The notes under the pieces were generated by a model. That model was not told where the DNA came from. It saw nothing but the letters and a program-made list of their open reading frames with translations, and made no database searches. Below are positions 1 through 8,156 of a DNA stretch of 64,000 nt, one piece after another. This DNA comes from Streptomyces sp. GKU 895 (lineage in GTDB: Bacteria > Actinomycetota > Actinomycetes > Streptomycetales > Streptomycetaceae): NCBI GenBank assembly GCA_002027195.1, contig MWJO01000023.1, positions 1-64,000 of the forward strand, in the 5' to 3' direction. Within the stretch, counting starts at the first letter, position 1; the number at the start of each line of letters is the position of its first letter. The position numbers were made by a program, and so were the translations under genes.

Positions 1-736
1 GACTGGTCATGGTGTGGGGCGGTGGGTAGGCATGGGCGGCCCGCAGGCGCGCCGCGACGATGGCGGCGACGGAGGTGCGTACCGGGTGCGGGAGCGGCCT
101 GCTGGTGACGACGTGGCGCAGCAGTTCGGGACTCCAGCCGCTCTCCAGCATCACCGTCACCACCCGGCCCTGGTCGGTCAGTGCCTTGCCGGTCAGCAGG
201 AACTCGGGGCGGCTGGTTGCGATGTCGAGCAGCAGGCGGATTCCGGGATGCAGCTCGTCGGCAGGGGGTGCGGGCGGGTTCCCGTCCGGGTGTTGCATCC
301 CGCGGGGTGCGTGTACGCCGGTGTGCGGGCCTGGAGGGAGGGGGTTGGTGTTCTGCTGGTTGGTCTTCTGAACGATGGTGTTCTTAGGGGGCGGGTCAGC
401 CGACGTCGGCTCATCCACCGGTGGACAACCCGGCTCCGGCTGCGGCCTGCACGATTGCGCATCGGGCTGGTCGGTGATGACGTACACCATCCCGCCGAGG
501 GTGCCGTCGTCGTGGCGGGTGCGTTGCCGCAGCACAAAGCCGTGGTGTTCAAGCTCTTTGAGGGCGCTCTTCACCGCCCCCTCGCCGTCGCGGCTGTGGC
601 GTGCAAGGTCAGCGACGGTGATGCGCCAGCCGTCGCGGTGCGTGCCGATCAGCCCGAACAGTCCCTTCGCCTTCCACGTCAGACGGGGGTCGCGGAAGAG
701 ACGGTTGGCGATCTGGGTGAATTGATCGGCCGCCAT
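1..736 (-). CDS. Helix-turn-helix domain protein, C-terminus cut by window edge
   Basis: The reading frame opens at the ATG at 736 and stays open to base 1, so the C-terminus lies outside the window. The first ~95 residues (starting MAADQFTQIANRLFRDPRL) look like a winged-helix DNA-binding domain of the kind found in actinomycete plasmid and integrative-element replication or regulatory proteins. A proline-rich linker follows, then a helical segment around PGIRLLLDIATSRPEFLL. The next upstream gene has a paralogous N-terminus, so this is half of a tandem duplication. Family assignment is by pattern only; the DNA target is unknown. Confidence 0.6.
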   Translation of the reverse strand, partial: MAADQFTQIANRLFRDPRLTWKAKGLFGLIGTHRDGWRITVADLARHSRDGEGAVKSALKELEHHGFVLRQRTRHDDGTLGGMVYVITDQPDAQSCRPQPEPGCPPVDEPTSADPPPKNTIVQKTNQQNTNPLPPGPHTGVHAPRGMQHPDGNPPAPPADELHPGIRLLLDIATSRPEFLLTGKALTDQGRVVTVMLESGWSPELLRHVVTSRPLPHPVRTSVAAIVAARLRAAHAYPPPHTMTS

Positions 737-1113
737 CGCGCTCGCCGGATTCCGGCCCCGGCGAGGGGGCCGGCCGCCGAGGCAGGGACAGATGCCAATG
801 CCACCGCAGCGCTTTGTCGAGGGCTGTTACCACCGCCTGCGGGAACATCCGTCAGGCTGTAGACGATCTCTCCGAGGGTGCCGTCGGCGCGCCGCAGTTG
901 GGTACGCACGAGGTAGCCGCAGTCCTGCAGTTCGCTCAGGCCCGCCCGGACGGCGTCCCGCCCGTCCGGACCGGCCTGCACCAGGTCGGCCAGGGTGGTC
1001 TCCCAGCCTGCGCGGTGGGTGCTGAGGTAGCCGAAGAGTCCCTTCGCCCTGCACGACAGCTGAGGATCGCGCAGCAGGCCGTTGGCGATCTGGGTGAACT
1101 GATCTGCCGCCAT
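679..1113 (-). CDS. Helix-turn-helix domain protein, tandem paralogue (tail probably degenerate)
   Basis: Starts at ATG 1113. Residues 1-93 parallel the neighbouring gene: MAADQFTQIAN is identical in both, followed by RAKGLFGYLSTHRAGW here against KAKGLFGLIGTHRDGW there. After about residue 93 the sequence becomes low-complexity and runs 58 bases into the start of the downstream copy in another frame. The C-terminal part of this copy therefore looks lost, or the two were once one two-domain protein separated by a frameshift. Probably DNA-binding; role unknown. Confidence 0.45.
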   Translation of the reverse strand: MAADQFTQIANGLLRDPQLSCRAKGLFGYLSTHRAGWETTLADLVQAGPDGRDAVRAGLSELQDCGYLVRTQLRRADGTLGEIVYSLTDVPAGGGNSPRQSAAVALASVPASAAGPLAGAGIRRARWRPINSPRSPTVSSATPV

Positions 1114-1280
1114 CACCCCCCGGCCGCAGTCCCACCCCACGACGGCTCACCGCGCTGTCCCATGCGCCGTCGCCTCGGGCTCACTGACGTGGCCCGGAGT
1201 GCAGGAGGCGTAGATGTGGCCTGGGTTGCTTCGTGCACGCGCGCGGACGAGATCCATGCCCGCCAGCTCAGCCAGCTGCC

Positions 1281-1730
1281 CTGACCAGACCATCGACCAG
1301 GTCAGGCCGACCACGGTCACAGTTCGAGCACCATTCACAGTGGTCAGGCCCCGTGGGGACATGGTCAGGCCGTCCACGCCCTGACCAGGCCGCGCCCTCA
1401 GCCCCTGCCGCACGGCTGCGCAACCGGGCTGCGCAGCGTCGCTCAGACCCGATGCGCAATGAGGGCTGCGCAACCGTGACGGGTGCGCAACGGCACGGCT
1501 GCGTCGATGCGCAGCTCCGGAGGAGTCGCCGGATAGGTGGATGCGCATGACTGCGCAGCCTGTTGCGCACACCCCCTGGTTGCGCATGCCCGCCCCTGCG
1601 ACTGCGCACCCCGGGTATGGGCGTCGGTCCCGCGCCTGCGCGCTGGCCGTTGCGCAGGCGCGCAGCGGTGTGCCTTCATCCGTCGTGCAGCCGCCCGTGG
1701 TCGGCCTGACCTGGTCGATGGTCCGGTCAG
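1281..1730. repeat. 36-bp inverted repeat pair enclosing ~380 bp
   Basis: Bases 1281-1316 and 1695-1730 are inverted copies matching at 35 of 36 positions (the left arm begins CTGACCAGACCATCGACC). Further shorter copies of the TGGTCAGGCC core lie inside, at 1341 and 1362, with an inverted one at 1381. The interval has no convincing gene. The right arm ends about 10 bp before the point where the UvrA-like fragment loses homology, so the repeat may mark an insertion or rearrangement boundary. It could also be a large binding site. Confidence 0.75.
1417..1656. repeat. Cluster of twelve TGCGCA palindromes
   Basis: The 6-bp palindrome TGCGCA starts at 1417, 1430, 1453, 1467, 1484, 1508, 1542, 1552, 1564, 1581, 1603 and 1651, twelve times in about 240 bp and often extended as TGCGCAAC or TGCGCAGC. 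Even in G+C-rich DNA a given hexamer with two A/T bases should appear less than once in such a stretch. Spacings are irregular (10-48 bp), so this is not a simple tandem repeat. A protein-binding array, replication or partition iterons, or a decayed element are possible. Confidence 0.7.
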
Positions 1731-1739
1731 GGTCGGCCG

Positions 1740-1886
1740 ATGTACTGCCAGGGAGGACTTGCCCGAACCGGAGACGCCGGTGAAGGCGACCATCGCGTCC
1801 CGCGGGACGTCGACGTCCATGTTCCGCAGGTTGCTCTCACCGGCTCCCCGAGCATGCACGCAAGGGTCGGTCGCGTCCTTGTCCAC
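1740..1886 (-). pseudogene. UvrA-like ATPase, N-terminal fragment
   Basis: From ATG 1886 the minus strand encodes about 47 residues typical of the N-terminus of UvrA-type excision-repair or drug-resistance ABC ATPases: [18 protein letters not shown], then [13 protein letters not shown], the Walker A loop. Homology stops right after GKSSLA at about 1740, next to the right arm of the 36-bp inverted repeat, and the frame continues into repeat DNA. The rest of the roughly 750-950-residue protein is absent, so this is a truncated remnant. Confidence 0.65.
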
Positions 1887-2147
1887 CGTGCATGCTTACC
1901 TGAGCATGCCAGGCCGCGCGACAGGCGCCGTCACGGGACCCGCTCACACGCGCACCCGCCAGTGACCCGGCATGAGACGATTCGATGCTTTCCGGCCCGC
2001 TGCCGGCCGTCCTCCCGGAGGGCTGATCTTCTTCCCCCGCCGGGCGCCCTCGGAGATCGAGACCGCGCATCAATCAACCGGAGAGTGTTTCCGCAGTCGC
2101 CCTGGTCTACCCGACCGTCCCGCTGAGGGGATGAATCGCCTTCCGGC

Positions 2148-3140
2148 TCAACTGGATTCTCGGATCACGAGCTGGTTCGGCATGATCACCGGATCTGCCG
2201 GTCCGCCGTCGATGAGTTGGAGGAGCAGGTGGACCGCGGCGGTCGCCTGGTCCGCCATGGGGCTGCGTATCGAGGTGAGTGCCGGGGTCGTGTAGGAGGC
2301 GGCCTCGATGTCGTCGAAGCCGACAACGGCCACATCCTCCGGGACGCGCCGCCCTGCCTGGTGGAGGGCGCGCAGTGCGCCGATGGCCATGAGGTCGTTG
2401 GCCGCGAACACCGCGTCGAGTTCGGGGTCGTCCGCCAGTAGCTCGCGCATGGCCTGCGCACCCGAGGCTCGGGTGAAGTCCCCCAGGCCCACCATGGGGC
2501 GGCGGCCGGTGTCCTGAAGGGTCCGGCGGTACCCCGCGAGTCGTTCGCGCGATTCGTGGAGTTCGAGGGGCCCGGTGATGGTCGCGATCCGGCGCCGCCC
2601 GCGCTCCAGCAGGTGACGCACCGCCAGTTCCGCCCCGCCCGTGTTGTCCAGGGCTACGTACGGAACACCCTGTGCGGAGGTGCGATTGAACGACACCACT
2701 GGCAGGTCTTGCCTGGCGAGGGCCGCCGGCAGCGGGTCCGTTCCGTGCAGGGCGACGAGGAGTACGCCGTCCACGTGCCCGCCCGCGATGTACTGCTCCA
2801 CCCGGAACCGGCTCTGGTCCGATTCCGCCAGCATGAGCACAAGACGCTTGCCTGCGCTCTCCAGTTCTCGGCTGATGGCGCGGACGACGGCGGAGAAGAG
2901 GGGATCGTCGGAGACGACGCCCTGAGGCGGGTCGGAGACGACCACCGCGAGGGTGTCCGTGCGACGGGTGACGAGGTTGCGGGCCGCTCCGTTGGGCACG
3001 TAGCCGAGTTCGCGTACCGCCTGCATGACGACGTCCCGGATCTCCGGGGCGACCGTTGCCTCACCATTGATCACGCGCGAGACGCTCGACTTCGACACCC
3101 CTGCCCGGGCAGCGACCACCTGCAGTGTGGGGCGCTTCAT
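2148..3140 (-). CDS. LacI-family transcriptional repressor (CebR-like)
   Basis: A 330-residue protein starting at ATG 3140 (MKRPTLQVVAARAGVSKSSV). Residues 4-50 form the LacI helix-turn-helix and hinge (VSKSSVSRVINGE). The rest is a periplasmic-binding-protein fold that would bind a sugar or oligosaccharide, with the expected conserved FAANDLMAIGAL and VAVVGFDDIEAA segments. It is divergent from a secreted beta-glucanase gene. The intergenic region has two GGGA-arm palindromes close to the CebR operator, so it probably represses the glucanase and perhaps itself until a beta-glucan oligosaccharide binds. The frame is intact and full length for the family. Confidence 0.9.
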   Translation of the reverse strand: MKRPTLQVVAARAGVSKSSVSRVINGEATVAPEIRDVVMQAVRELGYVPNGAARNLVTRRTDTLAVVVSDPPQGVVSDDPLFSAVVRAISRELESAGKRLVLMLAESDQSRFRVEQYIAGGHVDGVLLVALHGTDPLPAALARQDLPVVSFNRTSAQGVPYVALDNTGGAELAVRHLLERGRRRIATITGPLELHESRERLAGYRRTLQDTGRRPMVGLGDFTRASGAQAMRELLADDPELDAVFAANDLMAIGALRALHQAGRRVPEDVAVVGFDDIEAASYTTPALTSIRSPMADQATAAVHLLLQLIDGGPADPVIMPNQLVIRESS

Positions 3141-3322
3141 GGCTGATCCGCCCCTGTGCCGCCTCCCGGGCCTGTGCGAGGGGAGGGTGTCGCCATCAAG
3201 GGCCTCCAGCTCTGCTTCGTGACGATGGCAACAGCATATCCGCAGGCAGTGCAGCGTAAGCCCCCTCAAGGCACCTCAAGACTTTGCAGTTTCTCGCGGG
3301 CACCTCCTCAACTCTCCCTCGG

Positions 3323-3340
3323 TCAGGGATCGTTCCCTGA
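3323..3340. promoter_or_regulatory. Candidate LacI-family operator, distal
   Basis: TCAGGGATCGTTCCCTGA has perfect 7-bp inverted arms around a TCGT centre. It lies between the repressor start (3140) and the glucanase promoter and shares the AGGGA/TCCCT arms of the proximal site. Confidence 0.6.
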
Positions 3341-3388
3341 GCCTGCGACCGTGCCGGTCCGCCCTTCAATCCCTTTGTGAAAGATGTA

Positions 3389-3417
3389 TTGACAGTCCCT
3401 GGCGGCCCCAGCATTCT
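3389..3417 (+). promoter_or_regulatory. Candidate sigma-70 promoter of the beta-glucanase gene
   Basis: TTGACA at 3389-3394 and CATTCT at 3412-3417 are separated by 17 bp, with the proximal operator beginning 6 bp downstream. This suits repression by promoter occlusion. The -10 is a weak match. Confidence 0.5.
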
Positions 3418-3423
3418 CCCCTC

Positions 3424-3437
3424 AGGGAGCGCTCCCT
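3424..3437. promoter_or_regulatory. CebR-type operator, proximal
   Basis: AGGGAGCGCTCCCT is a perfect 14-bp palindrome that differs only in its outer bases from the known CebR operator TGGGAGCGCTCCCA of cellulose-responsive LacI regulators in Streptomyces. It sits between the predicted promoter and the ATG at 3466. Confidence 0.75.
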
Positions 3438-3465
3438 CAACTCTCCCCCACTTGAGGAGTCGCCC

Positions 3466-5179
3466 GTGCAAACTCACCTGCGTCGCTTCGGCTTACTAGG
3501 GGCCGTGGTCGCCACCCTGCTCGCCCTTGTCTCCCTGCCCTCGCCTCCCGCCCACGCTGCCGAAGTCCTGCTCTCCCAGGGCAAGTCCGCCACCGCCTCG
3601 AGCACCGAGGGAGGCTTCACCGCCGGGGCCGCCGTCGACGGCGACCTGGGCACCCGTTGGTCCAGCGGGTTCTCCGACCCTCAGTGGATCCAGATCGACC
3701 TCGGCGCCAGCTCTCAGATCACCCGGGTCGCTCTCAACTGGGAGACGGCGTACGCCAAGGCATTCAGGATCGAGCTCTCCAACAACGCCCAGGACTGGAC
3801 CACTGTCCACCAGACCGCGGCCGGTACAGGCGGAGCCCAGAGCATCACCGTGTCGGGCACCGGCCGCTACGTCCGCATGTACGGCACCCAACGGGCACGG
3901 CGTGGGGCTACTCGCTGTGGGAGTTCCAGGTGTACGGCGCCGGCAGCACCGGCGACACCAGCACTCTCCTCTCCTACGGCAGGACAGGGTCCGCCTCTTC
4001 CTCTCAGAGCGATCAGAACTGCTGGGAGTGCACACCTGCCCGGGCCTTCGACCGCGACCCGGCCTCACGCTGGGCCACGAGTTCCACCACGGGATGGGCC
4101 GACCCGGGCTGGATCTCCGTCGACCTCGGTGCCACAGCGCAGATCGACAAGGTCGTCCTGCAATGGGACCCCGCCTACGCCAAGTCCTTCCAGATCCAGG
4201 TCTCTTCGAACGGCTCCGACTGGACACCGATCTATTCGACGACCTCGGGCACCGGCTTCAAGCAAACCCTGGCGGTCTCCGGCACCGGCCGCTACGTGCG
4301 CATGTACGGCACCGAACGGGCCACCCCCCTACGGGCTATTCGCTGTGGGAGTTCCAGGTGTACGGCACCGGGGGCGCCCCGAATCCCGCTCCCCCGCTGC
4401 CGAAGGATCCCGCCAACCCGCCACGACTGGTGTGGAGCGACGAATTCGACGGCGCCCAGGGCAGCAAGCCTGACGCCTCGAAGTGGCGGGCCGACCCAGG
4501 CACCGGCCAGAACAACGAGCTGGAGTACTACACCGACCACCGGAACGCCTCGTTGGACGGGAACGGTCACCTCGTGATGGAGGCGCGCAAAGAGGCCACC
4601 GCCGGATCCTCCTGCCCACGTGACCCGTTGAGCGGCAGCACGACCTGCCAGTACACCTCCGCGCGGATGAACACCGGCGCCACGTTCCAGTTCACCTACG
4701 GCCGCGTCGAGGCCCGCATCAAGGTACCCAAGGGCAACGGGCTGTGGCCCGCGTTCTGGATGATGGGCGCCGACTTCCTGACCGGCAGGCCGTGGCCGTA
4801 CAACGGTGAGATCGACATCGTGGAGGTGCTCGGCAAGGACGTGAAGACCGCGTACTCCACGGTCCACGCCCCCGCTTACAACGGAGGCGGCGGTATCGGG
4901 TCCCCGTACCGGCTACCCGGCGACGCCGACTTCTCGGACGACTTCCACACCTGGACCGCCGACTGGAACAGCAGAGGGATCACCTACAGCCTCGACGGCC
5001 GAGTCGTGTTCTCGCTGGACAAAGAACAGGTGGAGCAGACCCGCGGGCCCTGGGTCTTCGACCACCCGAACTACCTGATCCTCAACCTCGCCGTCGGAGG
5101 GGACTGGCCGGGCCCGACCGATGCCGGCACACCCTTCCCGGCAAAGATGCTCGTCGACTACGTGCGCGTCTTCCAGTGA
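3466..5179 (+). pseudogene. Secreted CBM32-CBM32-GH16 beta-1,3-glucanase, two frameshifts
   Basis: The start at 3466 gives a signal peptide ending PPAHA. A first F5/8 type C (CBM32) domain follows to about 3890, a second from about 3960 to 4320, and a GH16 laminarinase domain from about 4420 to 5179. The GH16 signature GEIDIVEV lies at 4805-4828 and supplies the catalytic glutamates. Each CBM32 loses frame at the same structural point, just before the YSLWEFQVYG strand (about 3896 and 4328). In each case one missing base, in CGGGC(C)ACGG and in a C run, would restore the frame. The protein should bind and cut extracellular beta-1,3-glucan and would be exported by Sec. Either a real pseudogene or two sequencing errors. 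Confidence 0.8.
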
Positions 5180-5210
5180 TCGCACCTACCCCGACGAGAT
5201 CGACGAGACC

Positions 5211-5248
5211 CCCGGGCCGTCCCGCTCGCCCCCTCGGGACGGCCCGGG
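5211..5248 (+). terminator. Strong hairpin terminator after the glucanase
   Basis: A perfect 14-bp stem (CCCGGGCCGTCCCG, 5211-5224, with its complement at 5235-5248) and a 10-nt loop, 31 bp after the stop. There is no U tract, which is usual in Streptomyces. Confidence 0.75.
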
Positions 5249-5339
5249 ACACCCGGATCCAGCAGACACATGGCCCTTTCCGTCTCGCTGTCGCCGTATC
5301 AATCCGATGCCCCGTCCACCGCATTCCGTAAGGAGTGAA

Positions 5340-6710
5340 ATGCCCAGACATCCCGCGCGGCTCTCCACGCTCTTAGCAGGCGCGCTCGTGGTCCTCCTGG
5401 CCGCCGCGCTCAACCTGACCGTCTCGACCCCGAAGGCTCAGGCCGCCGCCATCACCGTCCAGGCAGAGTCCTACGCCGCCCAGTCGGGGGTGACCCTGGA
5501 GGCAACCGCAGACACCGGCGGAGGAGACAACGCGGCGTTCCTCGCCGCCGGCGACTGGATGCGCTTCGACAACGTCGACCTCGGGACCGCCGGGCGACTG
5601 ACCGTGTCCGCCCGCATCGCCTCCGCTGCCGGCTCCGGCACCATCGAATTGCGCACCTCCACCGTGACCGGGCCACTTCTCGCCGTCATCGAGGTCGCGC
5701 CGACCGGCGGCTGGCAGACCTGGGTGACCCGGACCACCGAGGTCAGCACCCATCCCACCGGTGCGCAGACCGTGTTCGCCGTGATGCGCAGCACCGCACC
5801 CGGCGACTTCGTCAACATCAACTGGTTCTCGTTCGCAGGCGACGGAGACGGCCAGGGCGCGGGCTGGGTCCCCGTCGACCAGGCCAAGTGGAACGCGCAG
5901 TTGGCCCAGTTCCGCGCCATGACACCGGCCCCTGTGCCCGCCGGCGTGGTCCGCGTGCCCGAGTTCAACGCCACCTGCGCTTACAGCCACTCCAAGCCGG
6001 ACGACCCCATCGTGCTGCCAGGCCTGCCCGGCGCCTCCCACATGCACAGCTTCTTCGGCAACAAGGGCACCGACGCGTTCTCCACCACCCAGTCGCTGCT
6101 CAACAGCAAAGCCACCACCTGCGCACCCGCCGAGGACCTGTCCGCGTACTGGATTCCCACCCTGTACGAGGGCGACAAGGCCGTCGAACCACAGAACATG
6201 ATCGTCTACTACGGCTCGCGCCTGACGGACCCCTCCACGACCGTGCCCTTCCCGGAGGGTTTCCGCATGATCGCCGGCAACGCCAAGGCGCAGACTCCCA
6301 CACCCGCCGGATCACCGGGCCAGTACTGGTGCGCCGGCCCTGGCGGTGAGATCGGCCGCAGCGCCGACGGCAACTGGCCCATCTGCGCTCCGACCGCCTA
6401 CCTCACCCACCAACTCGTCTTCCCCGACTGCTGGGACGGCAAGAACCTCGACAGCCCCGACCACAAGTCCCACGTCGCCTTCACCTACGACGGGAAGTGC
6501 AGCGGCGCCTATCCCGTCGCCATCCCCAACCTCTCCTTCGTGGTCACCTATCCGACCCAGGGCAGCGCGGCAGGCTTGCGACTGGCCTCGGGCATGGCAT
6601 CGTCGGTCCACGGTGACTTCTTCAACGCATGGGACAACACGGCCCAGGGACACCGCGTGAAGGACTGCATCACCCAGAAGGCCAAGTGCAACTCCGCCGG
6701 CACATTCTGA
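5340..6710 (+). CDS. Secreted CBM6-like + DUF1996 protein
   Basis: The ATG at 5340 is preceded by AAGGAG, giving 456 residues. Residues 1-37 are a signal peptide ending KAQAA. Residues ~40-165 have the CBM6 beta-sandwich pattern (ITVQAESYAAQSGV, DWMRFDNVDL, VNINWFSF). The remainder is a DUF1996 domain with conserved SHMHSFFGN, CWDGKNLDSPDHKSH and the final W-D-N segment. DUF1996 is widespread in secreted fungal and actinomycete proteins; its activity is not established. The HxHxxFG motif and paired cysteines suggest a metal-dependent or disulfide-stabilised fold. The gene lies downstream of the glucanase behind a terminator, so joint use on fungal or plant walls is an inference. Confidence 0.85.
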   Translation: MPRHPARLSTLLAGALVVLLAAALNLTVSTPKAQAAAITVQAESYAAQSGVTLEATADTGGGDNAAFLAAGDWMRFDNVDLGTAGRLTVSARIASAAGSGTIELRTSTVTGPLLAVIEVAPTGGWQTWVTRTTEVSTHPTGAQTVFAVMRSTAPGDFVNINWFSFAGDGDGQGAGWVPVDQAKWNAQLAQFRAMTPAPVPAGVVRVPEFNATCAYSHSKPDDPIVLPGLPGASHMHSFFGNKGTDAFSTTQSLLNSKATTCAPAEDLSAYWIPTLYEGDKAVEPQNMIVYYGSRLTDPSTTVPFPEGFRMIAGNAKAQTPTPAGSPGQYWCAGPGGEIGRSADGNWPICAPTAYLTHQLVFPDCWDGKNLDSPDHKSHVAFTYDGKCSGAYPVAIPNLSFVVTYPTQGSAAGLRLASGMASSVHGDFFNAWDNTAQGHRVKDCITQKAKCNSAGTF

Positions 6711-7303
6711 CCCTGCCGCTGGCGTGCGCCACGCTGTGGGCGCTGCTGGTGGTCGGCTGTACAGCCCCGCCGACCACCAGCACGTCGCCCAGCACACGCG
6801 TATCGCCCACGGCAGCCTCCTTCAGCCCGACCGACATCGCGTGGATCCAATTGATGATTCCCATGGAGGAACGCGCGCAGCGTTTGATCGACCTGGCTCC
6901 CGCGCGCAAGGCAAGTCCGCGACTGGTGGCCCTTGCTGCCAAGATCGAGCCTTTGCTGCGCTCGGACCTGCAGAGCCTGCAACGGCTGCTGAGAGCTTCC
7001 GGGGTCCCTGACACCCGGCCTCACGAAGGGCACGACATGCCCGGAATGGTCAGCCTCACCACCCTCAAGGACGCGGCTTCGGCAACAGGCACGAGATTCG
7101 ACCGGATCTTCGTCAACGCACTGCACGATCACCTCACGCACGTCGGAATGCTCAGCAACAATGAGCAGACCCACGGTCGTGCGAGTGCGGCCACGCAGCT
7201 GGCAGCGACCCTCGCCAAGGCCTCAACCCGACAACTTGGCTGGCTGGACGATGCACGCCCAGCCCAAGCCGCAGCACCCGACTCGTCCGTGACCACGCAA
7301 TAG
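6629..7303 (+). CDS. DUF305 lipoprotein
   Basis: A 224-residue frame overlapping the end of the DUF1996 gene. A hydrophobic segment ends in the lipobox VVGC (about residue 44), so the first ~27 residues may not be translated, but no better start was found. The mature part has the DUF305 pattern: FSPTDIAWIQLMIP, a four-helix region and HDHLTHVGML. The usual MIPHHQ metal-type histidines are MIPMEE here, and a HEGHDMPGM motif lies mid-protein, so ligand chemistry may differ. Probably exported and lipid-anchored; function unknown. Confidence 0.75.
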   Translation: MGQHGPGTPREGLHHPEGQVQLRRHILTLPLACATLWALLVVGCTAPPTTSTSPSTRVSPTAASFSPTDIAWIQLMIPMEERAQRLIDLAPARKASPRLVALAAKIEPLLRSDLQSLQRLLRASGVPDTRPHEGHDMPGMVSLTTLKDAASATGTRFDRIFVNALHDHLTHVGMLSNNEQTHGRASAATQLAATLAKASTRQLGWLDDARPAQAAAPDSSVTTQ

Positions 7304-8156
7304 GAGCAGCAAGGCGCGAAGAGAGGTCGGCACGCCCAGGGGCGCGTGGGCCTCTCGCCCGCCCCCTCCCGAGTGGACCCCCTCGAACTGCGCGTTGTGG
7401 GCAACCAGGGAGCGGTCGCTGAGGGCGTTGAGGAGGGGGGAGAACTCCCCCGGTCCGGTTGTCCCTGAGCGTCCGGGTGAGGATCACGAGAGACACCACG
7501 CCGTCCCGGACGGCCCGCACACCGGGCCTCTCCGCATTCGCCAACGCCCCGTCATGAACGTAGTGGAGCCAGGTGGTTCACGTCGGGCTCGGACGACAGC
7601 AGGACGGACCGTCCTGGACGGCGCGAGCCGCACCGAGGTCGCCGCAGTGCGGTCGCGTTGACCGGTGAGCCCACGCCGCCGGTGACGTGCAGGAGCTTGA
7701 CGGTGAGGAGGCTGTCCCATCTCGCGGTGGGCCGGGCCGTCGGGCCGAAGTCCCGGTGCTGCGCGAAGCCCGTGGCCCTGCGTACGACGCGGGTATCGGG
7801 GCGCTGACTGGGGTCGGCGGTGAGGTACCAGGCGGCCCGACCGGTGTGCACGAGGACGAGAGACGAACCAGCTCAGCCGCCGATCTGATCAGGACTCGCG
7901 GCGCGCGAAACCTGTCGCGTTCTCGGCAGACTGGCGACAGGAACGGGAGACCGCGAACGTTTCGAGTGGCGGTCACCGTTCGGCGCTACCGTCATCGCGC
8001 GCAGACAGAATCCGCATCGGAGCCGCATCGGAGTCGGAACTCGCGCACGCATGCGCGAGAGCAAGGTGCACATACTGACGGTGCGGTCCGGAAGTCACGT
8101 CCAGTCGAGCTCGGCGCACTGCACCGAGTGACCACAGAGGCCGAGGAGTTGAAGGC
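7304..8156. other. No intact gene; possible decayed exonuclease-like coding DNA
   Basis: About 850 bp without a convincing frame. The minus strand near 7380-7440 encodes LNALSDRSLVAHNAQFE, resembling the ExoII motif of DnaQ-type 3'-5' exonucleases. Minus-strand sequence at 7600-7850 also has codon-like bias in another frame. No single frame links them. At best this is a remnant. Confidence 0.3.

Noticed and set aside
3890..4335. Programmed ribosomal frameshifting to join the three glucanase frames
   Set aside because: The first site (CGG GCA CGG) has no slippery heptamer and both shifts would have to be efficient. Simple base loss explains both sites better.
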